A stretch of 8,189 bases of DNA from Mageeibacillus sp. UBA3708. Lineage in GTDB: Bacteria; Bacillota; Clostridia; Saccharofermentanales; Saccharofermentanaceae. Position numbers and translations under genes: made by a program. The notes beneath the pieces were generated by a model. The model worked only from the letters and a program-made list of their open reading frames with translations, was not told the DNA's origin and ran no database searches. The DNA lies in assembly GCA_002371375.1 (NCBI GenBank), contig DFIB01000182.1, positions 1 through 8,189 on the forward strand, in the 5' to 3' direction. Below are positions 1 to 5,930 of this stretch, in pieces. Within the stretch, counting starts at the first letter, position 1. Every line of letters begins with the position of its first letter.

Positions 1-1
1 A

Positions 2-265
2 GCTGCTATGGTAGTCATTTATATTTTTGGAACAGTAAACAATAAAAACCTGGATTTGTCCCCGGAAGAGTATACAGCTACTGTCAAGGCATCACGGAAA
101 TGGTTGCTTACTGCATTTGTAGTTTTAGTCTTGTTGAGATTGTTGAGTGACACATCTTATTACATTTCATTTCTGGAAATGGGTTTTGTGATATGTGCGT
201 CATCAATGATTCTGGCAAAAACAACTGAGAAAGGAGGGCCTTGTTATGAAGAAGACAGAACGTAA
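2..265 (+). CDS. agrB: AgrB-like accessory gene regulator membrane protease, C-terminal part (5' end outside window)
   Basis: The frame is open to the left edge (Ala-Ala precede the first Met at position 8), so this is the last ~87 residues of a longer protein; AgrB proteins are usually about 190-210 residues. AgrB is a polytopic membrane cysteine protease that cuts the AgrD propeptide and helps form the cyclic autoinducer. What can be seen is a loop resembling the AgrB segment before its last helices (VNNKNLDLSPEEY followed by a basic stretch), then two hydrophobic segments (about WLLTAFVVLVLLRLL and ISFLEMGFVICASSMIL), and a short polar tail containing KTTEKGG. The catalytic His/Cys pair would lie upstream of the window and cannot be checked. 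The next small gene starts inside its 3' end, the usual agrB-agrD arrangement. Identification rests on the family-like tail plus this neighbour. Confidence 0.72.
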   Translation, partial: AAMVVIYIFGTVNNKNLDLSPEEYTATVKASRKWLLTAFVVLVLLRLLSDTSYYISFLEMGFVICASSMILAKTTEKGGPCYEEDRT

Positions 266-371
266 GATCTTGGGTGTTGTAGGTAAGACACTGAAGAGAA
301 GAGTTGAATCTGACGGTGACGGAGTAAGATCACCAATCTACTTCCATCAGCCGAAGAGACCGAAGAAGTAG
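246..371 (+). CDS. agrD: AgrD-like autoinducer propeptide, cysteine-less (41 aa)
   Basis: This 41-residue ORF starts at ATG 246, overlaps the agrB end by 20 nt, and has a strong SD (AAGGAGG, 231-237) 8 nt upstream. The layout is AgrD-like: a basic amphipathic N-terminus (MKKTERKILGVVGKTLKRR), a short central stretch, and a C-terminal recognition tail HQPKRPKK resembling the Y/HxPKxP tails of clostridial AgrD peptides. In known AgrD a Cys (rarely Ser) begins the five-residue ring just before that tail. Here there is no Cys at all, and Ser29 in RSPIYFHQPK sits at that place, suggesting a lactone pentapeptide S-P-I-Y-F. The lactone is inference from the rare serine AgrD peptides known in staphylococci. 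Alternatively this is another small peptide coupled to agrB, or a peptide that has lost its ring residue. No AgrC or AgrA is visible; they could lie upstream. Confidence 0.72.
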   Translation: MKKTERKILGVVGKTLKRRVESDGDGVRSPIYFHQPKRPKK

Positions 372-394
372 GTGATACTTGGAGAACACGTCGA

Positions 395-455
395 CATGCT
401 CATTCTGACCAGTTGCTCCCGGTCAGAATGTAGCATGGAATGATGAGTGGAGCAA
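395..455 (+). promoter_or_regulatory. Stable hairpin with possible pseudoknot between agrD and the secreted-protein gene
   Basis: CATTCTGACC (401-410) pairs perfectly with GGTCAGAATG (421-430) around a 10-nt loop. The stem extends by CATGCT (395-400) with AGCATG (432-437) across a single bulged T431. Loop bases TTGCTCC (413-419) are exactly complementary to GGAGCAA (449-455), which would make an H-type pseudoknot. No run of T follows the stem, so it is not a canonical intrinsic terminator. It lies in the leader of the gene starting at 481, whose SD (GGAGG, 470-474) is 15 nt past the pseudoknot strand. Function is unknown; RNA processing, attenuation or translation control are possible. Confidence 0.55.
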
Positions 456-480
456 GAATAAAGATTTCCGGAGGTTAAAG

Positions 481-912
481 ATGAAAAAAGGATTATTAAA
501 GAGGATTACCACTATGGCAATTATGATGTCATGTTTTGCCGGATTAGCGTTCTCTGTAAGTGCATCAGAAGCAGCAAATAATTCGGTGACAATCGTTACT
601 TATTCTTTCCCTGCCAACAACGTCGTAGGATATAGTACGACAAAGGTGACCCCGGGGCAACATTGGCCACACGCATATATAACGTCTGTTAATTTTATTG
701 GCGTTCCATCAAACACATGGCCATCTGGAGCACATATTAAGTCTGCTTTGTTTAATGGTACTACGCGAGTCTCCGCTTGGGCAGATTTTACTGCCATGAA
801 TCAGCCCAAACCTTCAGAAATGCTGGGATCATATTCATATAGTACTGCATATCGTGTTGGAGGCAAGACAACTGCAAGTATCGGATCAACTATAACTCAG
901 CATTGGTACTAA
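481..912 (+). CDS. Small secreted protein of unknown function (143 aa, signal peptide)
   Basis: ATG 481 follows a clear SD (GGAGG, 470-474). The N-terminus is a classical Sec signal peptide: basic MKKGLLKR, a hydrophobic core to about residue 26, then Ala-x-Ala-type sites giving likely cleavage after A28 (SVSA) or A31 (SEA). The mature part (~112 residues) has no cysteine, is rich in Ser, Thr, Tyr and Trp, and ends TITQHWY; such composition suggests a small extracellular beta-rich domain. I do not recognise a family. Its place directly behind an agrBD-like pair suggests a secreted product under peptide signalling, perhaps bacteriocin-like or surface-active, but no immunity, export or modification gene is adjacent. 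A weak resemblance to lactococcin-972-type secreted bacteriocins (signal peptide, aromatic C-terminus) is not enough for a call. Confidence 0.82.
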   Translation: MKKGLLKRITTMAIMMSCFAGLAFSVSASEAANNSVTIVTYSFPANNVVGYSTTKVTPGQHWPHAYITSVNFIGVPSNTWPSGAHIKSALFNGTTRVSAWADFTAMNQPKPSEMLGSYSYSTAYRVGGKTTASIGSTITQHWY

Positions 913-913
913 T

Positions 914-965
914 CGTTTTTTATAGACACCCTGCCGGTTATTCCGGAAGGGTGTCTATAAAAACG
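914..965 (+). terminator. Long perfect hairpin just behind the secreted-protein stop codon; terminator or mRNA-end stabiliser
   Basis: TTTTTATAGACACCCT (917-932) pairs perfectly with AGGGTGTCTATAAAAA (948-963). Inside it CCGG (934-937) pairs with CCGG (943-946) around a TTATT loop, and flanking CG/CG (914-915, 964-965) can pair if one T is bulged. It begins two bases after the TAA of the secreted-protein gene, the position of a terminator. The polarity is atypical: the T run is in the 5' arm and the A run in the 3' arm, so no U tract follows the stem on either strand. It may act as a 3'-end stabiliser or partial terminator uncoupling expression from the lipoprotein genes. Confidence 0.5.
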
Positions 966-991
966 TTCTAATAAATTGGGGAAATGAATTG

Positions 992-1819
992 ATGTCACAT
1001 AGAATAATCAAATGTTGTGCGCTGATCGTAGTTATGTGTAATCTGTTGTCTTCGTGTAAAAACGCCGGTGATGGTAAAGAGACATCTGATACTGCGATCG
1101 ACACATCTGCTGTAACTCAGTCAGAAATAACACAGGAAAGCAAGGAAGATCCTTTCGATGGAACGTATGCGTTAGAAGTTCTCGCTGAGGACGGATCTAT
1201 GCCGCAACAGGGAAGGATATACTTAGATCCTTCATATTATCGTGAAGATGGCGGCCAGAAGTATATTGCAGTAAATGAGAGTACAGGTCAGATCGTTATT
1301 GATGATGCACCCGGTTTATTATCAGAAGGAGAGCAATTCCGGGTCGACAGGGATCTTACGATAACGTTCGATAAACCGGAATATATTGCGGAATGGGATG
1401 ATCCGTCTTGTCCGGAAGCCGGATTGACAATAGAAGGAACGACTTTCTATCGTAATAAAGGGAAGGTCAGGCTCAGTAAGGAGTACTGTTTTGTACACCC
1501 GTCAAGGATCGTGTATGCCGACGGTACAGTCAATGCGGAGTCAGATCCCGATAAATGGGTGCTGTGCCGGTATGACGGAGGCTTTGATGACGGCGGTACA
1601 CCGAATGCTGTTACTTCTTACGACTCCTGTAAATGGGTCAGGGTTAGCGATGACTGCAAAGTGATCTTTGTCGTGGAGAATTCTGAACAGCCGGCGCAGA
1701 GTATTAATGATCTTTACGCTCTTATGGAGCAATATGCCGAAGATGATCAGAAGTATTACATGGCCGGCCTGGTATACAGAGGTGACAGTGTTGCCAAGAT
1801 CACAATAGTGGTGGAGTAG
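992..1819 (+). CDS. Lipoprotein of unknown function (275 aa)
   Basis: I chose ATG 992 over the TTG one codon earlier; GGGG (978-981) is a modest SD about 10 nt upstream. The N-terminus is a lipoprotein signal (short basic start, hydrophobic ALIVVMCNLL, lipobox LSSC with Cys22 as the lipidated residue), followed by a Thr/Ser/Asp/Glu-rich linker to about residue 50 that would tether the domain outside the membrane. The rest (about 54-275) is acidic, rich in Tyr, Gly and Asp, with alternating hydrophobic stretches that suggest beta structure, for example DPFDGTYALEVLAEDG near its start and VAKITIVVE at the end. No known family is recognised. Only 5 nt separate it from the next lipoprotein gene, so the two are probably co-transcribed and may work together at the outer face of the membrane. 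Confidence 0.8.
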   Translation: MSHRIIKCCALIVVMCNLLSSCKNAGDGKETSDTAIDTSAVTQSEITQESKEDPFDGTYALEVLAEDGSMPQQGRIYLDPSYYREDGGQKYIAVNESTGQIVIDDAPGLLSEGEQFRVDRDLTITFDKPEYIAEWDDPSCPEAGLTIEGTTFYRNKGKVRLSKEYCFVHPSRIVYADGTVNAESDPDKWVLCRYDGGFDDGGTPNAVTSYDSCKWVRVSDDCKVIFVVENSEQPAQSINDLYALMEQYAEDDQKYYMAGLVYRGDSVAKITIVVE

Positions 1820-1824
1820 GCACT

Positions 1825-3987
1825 ATGAACAGGAGACATATTATTCCCGTAGTATTGCTGACTGCCGTATTAATATGCGGCTGCAGTAAGCGTGATGAAC
1901 CTGCAGAGGATATGCCCGGCAATGCTGACGCTGCTGATACGTACTACAGTTCATATTCTCTTCCGGTAAGCGCTGATCATATAAGTGACGTTATTGATAT
2001 GGAGACTCATATCTGCGTTGTCGGAGATATGGAAACAAAAGATGCGTCAGAATATACATATCGGCTGACAATGATCGACAAAGATAAACGGGAAATCTCA
2101 TCTGTATGTGATGTTACATTGAATAATGCTTCAAGCTCGTTCTGTAAGACATCTGCTGACAGACTTGTCTTCACCAAATCCGGAGGATACAGTATCATCG
2201 ATCCTGTAACGGGTGAGATATGTGCCGAAGAGACTATAGCGGATTTGCTGTCTGACGAATGTCCATCCGTCGCTTCATGCGGAGACGGGTTCGTCTTTAT
2301 TACTTCCGAGAAGATCTACAAAGTGTCAGGTGAAGGGAAGATAGTTGATTCAACAGACATTGATGTTGATGGGACTCTGTCCTTAAGAAATGACTATTTT
2401 GTCCAGAATGGTCATGAATACCTGGTAACGACCGAAGACGGTTCTGCATTTGCCAATTATTATAAGATCGATCCTGATACTCACCGGGCGGAGCTTGCAG
2501 CGACGGATAAGACTTTCGATGTGGATCCGTGGAGTGTATTTCAATATGGAAGATACAGTTACGATGACCTTAACGGTGTGATCTATGAACTTGATATCGA
2601 TCACTCGGATAAAGTAGTATGTGCATATGCTAAGAACATGCTTATAAAACCTATGTCAGGTGCAAGCGAACACTTCTATATACTGAATAAAGACCTTTTT
2701 GCTGTTAATTATTTCTACAGCGGGAATATGCAGGAGATAGTGATCATCAGCCGTGATAACACGCTTAATATGAAGGACAGGGATATTATCACGGTCGCAG
2801 GTGATTATGTTAATAATGACAAGAGTCTTGCCATGGCTGCATATCAGTATAACCTGTCCCAAAATGATTACTATGTCTCTATAGAGAATTGGGGAGATGA
2901 CTATCAGTGGAATACGTCTAAAGACGCAGAGGCGCGTAATCTCCGCCTGATACAGCGGATGCAGAATGGTGATGCACCCGACATACTTTACGGTTATTCA
3001 CTCGATTACAACAGTCTCGGCAAGATGGGGATCGTCGAAGATATGATGCCATATATCAGCCAAAGCAAGGTGATAACAAGAGATAAGCTTAATGATCACA
3101 TGTACGATCTGATGACTAAGGACGGGCATTGTTATCAGCTGTTCAACGGATATGCGTTTAACGGGTTTTGCGGCAAGGATAATGCAGATCTTAACGGAGA
3201 TCTCGGTTTCTATTCTGATACTTCGGTCAGGGATTCTGTTAAGTATCAGTATACATCTGTGGATTTCCTGAACTTTATGTTAGGATATCCGCTTGAACAA
3301 CTTAGTGCGGACGGGGACTTTGTAAGCGACAGTCAGGTGACTGATGCGGTCAGCCTGGCGACAACACTGGGAACATCACCGCTTGAACAGAAAGATGCGG
3401 TTTACTTTCCTAATGATTCGGGGAGTGTCAGCTATGGTACATACGGAACTGTTCCGGGTCTGTTGAAGAAATCAGATAACGGATCGTTCAAGTTCTACGG
3501 GTTTCCGACATATGGCGGAAACACATATTGTGTTGTGCCTATGGGACTTACTGCAATATCCTCGGGAAGCAAGCATCCGCAGGCTGCTTTTGATTTCCTG
3601 GAATACCTGTATACATATGATGCACAGAGGATGGTATTGTCTGACCGTTATTTCCCGGTTTGCGATGATGTATTTGAAGAGTATAAGACAATGATGTGTG
3701 ATCCGGACGGGATTCCGTCTGATGATCACATGATGATCTTTCTCGCATCGGAGCTGCTGGAACTCAGGGGAGATAAAGCCGTATACAGACAGATTCCGGA
3801 TGTGTTCTTTGATGATCTTGAACGAGCTGTCAATTCTATCAACAAGGTAATGTATGTGGATTTTGCAATCTTTAACATCCTGACCGATGAACTTAATTCA
3901 TATTATCTGCAGGGGAAAGATCCTAAGGAGATTGCTGTATCTTTGAGGTCAAGGCTGATGCTGTATATAAAGGAGAATGATCTGTGA
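1825..3987 (+). CDS. Large lipoprotein: sensor-like N-terminal region fused to an extracellular solute-binding-protein-like domain (720 aa)
   Basis: The start is ATG 1825, with GTGGAG (1811-1816) at the end of the preceding gene as SD. A lipoprotein signal (IIPVVLLTAVLICGC, Cys20) is followed by an acidic linker to about residue 40. Residues ~45-315 contain repeated short beta-like blocks (GDGFVFITSEKIYKVSGEG, GRYSYDDLNGVIYELDID), suggestive of a propeller-like fold. Residues ~320-720 resemble family 1 extracellular solute-binding proteins: ITVAGDYVNNDKSLAMAAYQYN, RMQNGDAPDILYG, MGIVEDMMPYI, and near the C-terminus a GFPTYGGNTYCVVP stretch followed by HPQAAFDFLEYLYTYDAQRM. Typical SBPs are about 400-450 residues, so the ~300-residue extra N-terminal region is unusual. 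No ABC permease or ATPase gene is adjacent, so a sensing or surface role is as likely as import; the ligand cannot be predicted. Confidence 0.8.
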   Translation: MNRRHIIPVVLLTAVLICGCSKRDEPAEDMPGNADAADTYYSSYSLPVSADHISDVIDMETHICVVGDMETKDASEYTYRLTMIDKDKREISSVCDVTLNNASSSFCKTSADRLVFTKSGGYSIIDPVTGEICAEETIADLLSDECPSVASCGDGFVFITSEKIYKVSGEGKIVDSTDIDVDGTLSLRNDYFVQNGHEYLVTTEDGSAFANYYKIDPDTHRAELAATDKTFDVDPWSVFQYGRYSYDDLNGVIYELDIDHSDKVVCAYAKNMLIKPMSGASEHFYILNKDLFAVNYFYSGNMQEIVIISRDNTLNMKDRDIITVAGDYVNNDKSLAMAAYQYNLSQNDYYVSIENWGDDYQWNTSKDAEARNLRLIQRMQNGDAPDILYGYSLDYNSLGKMGIVEDMMPYISQSKVITRDKLNDHMYDLMTKDGHCYQLFNGYAFNGFCGKDNADLNGDLGFYSDTSVRDSVKYQYTSVDFLNFMLGYPLEQLSADGDFVSDSQVTDAVSLATTLGTSPLEQKDAVYFPNDSGSVSYGTYGTVPGLLKKSDNGSFKFYGFPTYGGNTYCVVPMGLTAISSGSKHPQAAFDFLEYLYTYDAQRMVLSDRYFPVCDDVFEEYKTMMCDPDGIPSDDHMMIFLASELLELRGDKAVYRQIPDVFFDDLERAVNSINKVMYVDFAIFNILTDELNSYYLQGKDPKEIAVSLRSRLMLYIKENDL

Positions 3988-4278
3988 TAGGGGATTACAC
4001 CTGATGATGTTTTTCTTTGTGTCTTTCGGGATGCTTGTAAAATGAAGATATCTATGACCAGTAGGATAAAGCTTTTTGATGATAATTACATGTGAACATC
4101 GTTTGAAACGATTTTGAAAGGGAAGCCAATTATCTATTGACGCAATCACAAATACTGTTATTCCAATGTTGGATGATAGAATTCTTAATTGTATCTTTTT
4201 TATGAGGTAGACACTGGCTTAATTGTATTAAGTCTGATATAATTAGAACAAAAGTTTTATTTTCAGGAGGAGACGGTT
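3988..4278. other. Gene-free spacer between the lipoprotein operon and the accessory block
   Basis: This 291-bp stretch holds no supportable gene; only ORFs under 20 codons without an SD occur on the + strand. There is a T-rich run at about 4010-4022 but no convincing stem directly before it, so no terminator is called for the lipoprotein operon. A perfect 15-bp dyad ATCGTTTGAAACGAT lies at 4098-4112, and a TTGACG at 4137-4142 has only a poor -10 partner. The right end carries the promoter of the next gene. Base composition becomes more AT-rich here than in the lipoprotein genes, consistent with a boundary between gene blocks. Confidence 0.6.
4215..4243 (+). promoter_or_regulatory. Extended -10 promoter with an internal dyad, upstream of the 76-aa ORF
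   Basis: TATAAT at 4238-4243 is preceded by TG at 4235-4236 (TGnTATAAT, an extended -10 box). The -35 candidate TGGCTT (4215-4220) with 17-bp spacing is weak, as is usual for extended -10 promoters. Between them CTTAAT (4218-4223) and ATTAAG (4227-4232) form a 6-bp dyad with a 3-nt centre, a possible repressor site. Transcription would begin near 4250, about 15 nt before the SD. Confidence 0.65.
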
Positions 4279-4509
4279 ATGAATCCGTTATACTATCAGA
4301 TGTTTAATCCGCAATATGCCAACAATGAGTACCTACGTCAGTTGCAATTGCATCAGTATGATTCAGAGCAGCGTCAAGTAATAATAAAGGCGGTTCGTGC
4401 TATTCATGACTATTTTGACGCATTTCGCAACATTGCTCCAGAGTATCAGCAGATGGCTTTTGATGCCTGTGTTGCTGCAGTAGTAGAGGAGATGAGTAAA
4501 AGGAATTGA
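4279..4509 (+). CDS. Small hypothetical protein (76 aa), helix-rich
   Basis: ATG 4279 is preceded by a near-perfect SD (AGGAGGAG, 4265-4272) and by an extended -10 promoter, so expression is likely. The N-terminal third is rich in Tyr, Asn and Gln (YYQMFNPQYANNEYLRQLQL); the rest is strongly helical (IIKAVRAIHDYFDAF and an Ala/Val/Glu-rich last helix ending EEMSKRN). There is no signal peptide, membrane segment or recognised domain. The next gene starts 30 nt downstream with its own SD, so the two are probably one operon; the small protein may be a partner or regulator of the AlbA_2 protein, but that rests only on proximity. Confidence 0.75.
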   Translation: MNPLYYQMFNPQYANNEYLRQLQLHQYDSEQRQVIIKAVRAIHDYFDAFRNIAPEYQQMAFDACVAAVVEEMSKRN

Positions 4510-4539
4510 TTGTAATCGAAGTATAGAGGTGCAGTTGCA

Positions 4540-5736
4540 ATGTTGTTAATTAACAATAAACAAATAAATGAATGCCATTCCGAAGATCTAAAAGAACTGA
4601 TTGATAACCCTGATTATAGGGAATCACAACTAATTGAGTACAAGTCGGCGGTATCATTTATGGTTGTCGATAAACCTAAGAGGAGTTCTGAAATAGCAGA
4701 ATTATGTAGTGATGTTTGTGCGTTCGCTAATTCGGAAGGTGGATATATATTCTTTGGAATTAAAGAAAAAGATGGAATTGCAAGTGAATTACTAGGTATT
4801 TCTATTGACAATAGAGATCGTTTTGAATTGGAGATTCGAAATAAACTGAACCGTATACAGCCAAAGGCACCCTTGTTGGAATTCTATTATATTAGTATTG
4901 ATGATACGAGAGATATAGTAGTGTTGCACATTATTCACGATGATTATACGCCCTATATTCATCTGGTTGATGAGCAATCGTACAGAGTATATAAGAGATA
5001 TGGTAACGGGAAAATGGTGATTGGATATACTGAAATGCGTAAAATGTTTATGCAATCAAGAACTCTTTCAGAATCAATCCTGAGTTTTAGAAAGAACAGG
5101 ATAGATTATTTTTTGTTCGATGATAAGATTGATGATCGTGGTATTGTTATGTTTCATATTATTCCTCAATCATTTCAAGATACAGAAAGAAGTCTGTTTC
5201 TTAATGAACGTAAAACAGGGTTATACTTAGGAGCTGTTTTTGCTGGGACTGGAATACGCAATTATATTTCAATACCATGCGTAGACGGTTTGTATTACGT
5301 TAACGAAAGAAGCCGGGAAAGAGCGTATCTTTTCAATAATGGGGTTTTGGAGTATGTAATGCCTTTTGAGGAATACACCAGTTTATCGACGAGTAGCAGA
5401 GAATTATCGCTGAATAAGGATGAAATTTGGAATTGTATTTCTTCATTAATATGTGGTTACTATAGTGATATGGCAAAGTTGTTTGGTAACCAAAAGTATT
5501 ATGCTTGTATAAGTATCATTAACGGTAAAGGAATAGTAACGCAAGTAAATCAAATTGATGAGGGGATTGCCAGATTGGATAGAAATAGAGTTTTATGTAC
5601 ACCATGTGTTATTAATATGTCTGATGATGATGAACGAATTGCGGATAAGAATAATCTAAAACTAGAATACTATCTTGCGTTGGGTATTAGTAAAGGTCCG
5701 GAATTAACAAAAATAGTGGAAAAGATAAAACTGTGA
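4540..5736 (+). CDS. AlbA_2 (Schlafen-type) domain protein with unknown C-terminal domain (398 aa)
   Basis: ATG 4540 follows SD GAGGTG (4526-4531). Residues ~26-170 match the AlbA_2/Schlafen fold (PF04326): the entry motif E28-SQLI-E33-YK, the CAFANSEGGYIFFGIKEKDG segment (61-79), and a SYRVYKRYGNGKM segment followed by MRKMF at the end of the domain. The domain is known as a nucleic-acid-binding or nuclease module in Schlafens and in bacterial transcriptional regulators. Two glutamates five residues apart, as in the Schlafen RNase centre, are present; the third acidic position reads K-E in KEKDG, so catalysis is uncertain. Residues ~175-398 do not match anything I recognise (an EIWNCISSLICGYYSDM stretch, no ATPase motif). 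It is likely cytosolic and expressed with the small gene upstream. It could be a DNA-binding regulator or an RNA-targeting effector. Confidence 0.8.
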   Translation: MLLINNKQINECHSEDLKELIDNPDYRESQLIEYKSAVSFMVVDKPKRSSEIAELCSDVCAFANSEGGYIFFGIKEKDGIASELLGISIDNRDRFELEIRNKLNRIQPKAPLLEFYYISIDDTRDIVVLHIIHDDYTPYIHLVDEQSYRVYKRYGNGKMVIGYTEMRKMFMQSRTLSESILSFRKNRIDYFLFDDKIDDRGIVMFHIIPQSFQDTERSLFLNERKTGLYLGAVFAGTGIRNYISIPCVDGLYYVNERSRERAYLFNNGVLEYVMPFEEYTSLSTSSRELSLNKDEIWNCISSLICGYYSDMAKLFGNQKYYACISIINGKGIVTQVNQIDEGIARLDRNRVLCTPCVINMSDDDERIADKNNLKLEYYLALGISKGPELTKIVEKIKL

Positions 5737-5849
5737 GTTAGTATGATTACGTTTGTTTCTATCAATGAGGATCCCCGCGAGTGAATAAGCTTGGTGTCAT
5801 AATTAATAATATAAGAATGATGCCTTGCGCAAGACATTATATTAATTAA

Positions 5850-5878
5850 TTGACGGTAACTACTTACGACTATATAAT
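5850..5878 (+). promoter_or_regulatory. Sigma-A-type promoter of the AlbA_2/GHKL gene
   Basis: TTGACG (5850-5855), a 17-bp spacer and TATAAT (5873-5878) make a near-consensus housekeeping promoter; transcription should start around 5884-5886. The -10 box lies in the centre of an inverted repeat, so a repressor bound there would block RNA polymerase. The imperfect palindrome around CTTGCGCAAG (5824-5833) lies just upstream. Confidence 0.8.
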
Positions 5879-5913
5879 TTAGTCGTAAGCTAAGTCGTAA
5901 GTGAAATCGTAAG
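5863..5913 (+). promoter_or_regulatory. Operator array: inverted repeat over the -10 box plus three 12-bp-spaced direct repeats
   Basis: CTTACGACT (5863-5871) is the exact reverse complement of AGTCGTAAG (5881-5889), with the TATAAT box between them. The same 9-mer recurs in direct orientation at 5893-5901 and, with one change (AATCGTAAG), at 5905-5913. The three direct copies start exactly 12 bp apart. They cover the expected transcription start and the first part of the leader, ending just before the SD (CAGGAG, 5918-5923). This looks like an iterated binding site for a DNA-binding protein, possibly the product of the gene itself, which carries two candidate DNA-binding domains. Confidence 0.75.
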
Positions 5914-5930
5914 TTTGCAGGAGACAAGAA

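Noticed and set aside
396..443. 15-codon ORF (MLILTSCSRSECSME) inside the hairpin after agrD
   Set aside because: No well-placed SD and it is fully contained in the inverted repeat; the RNA structure is the simpler explanation.
4098..4112. Perfect dyad ATCGTTTGAAACGAT in the spacer, LacI-operator-like
   Set aside because: A 7-bp dyad around one base is expected about once per 16 kb by chance, and no good promoter lies next to it; noted in the spacer entry only.
4137..4164. Possible promoter TTGACG with TATTCC at 16 bp
   Set aside because: The -10 match is poor and the extended -10 box at 4235-4243 explains the downstream gene better.
5824..5833. Palindrome CTTGCGCAAG downstream of the first AlbA_2 gene, as possible terminator; similar CTTCGCGAAG at 7474-7483
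   Set aside because: Perfect 10-bp palindromes are expected several times in 8 kb, neither has room for a proper loop, and no T run follows.
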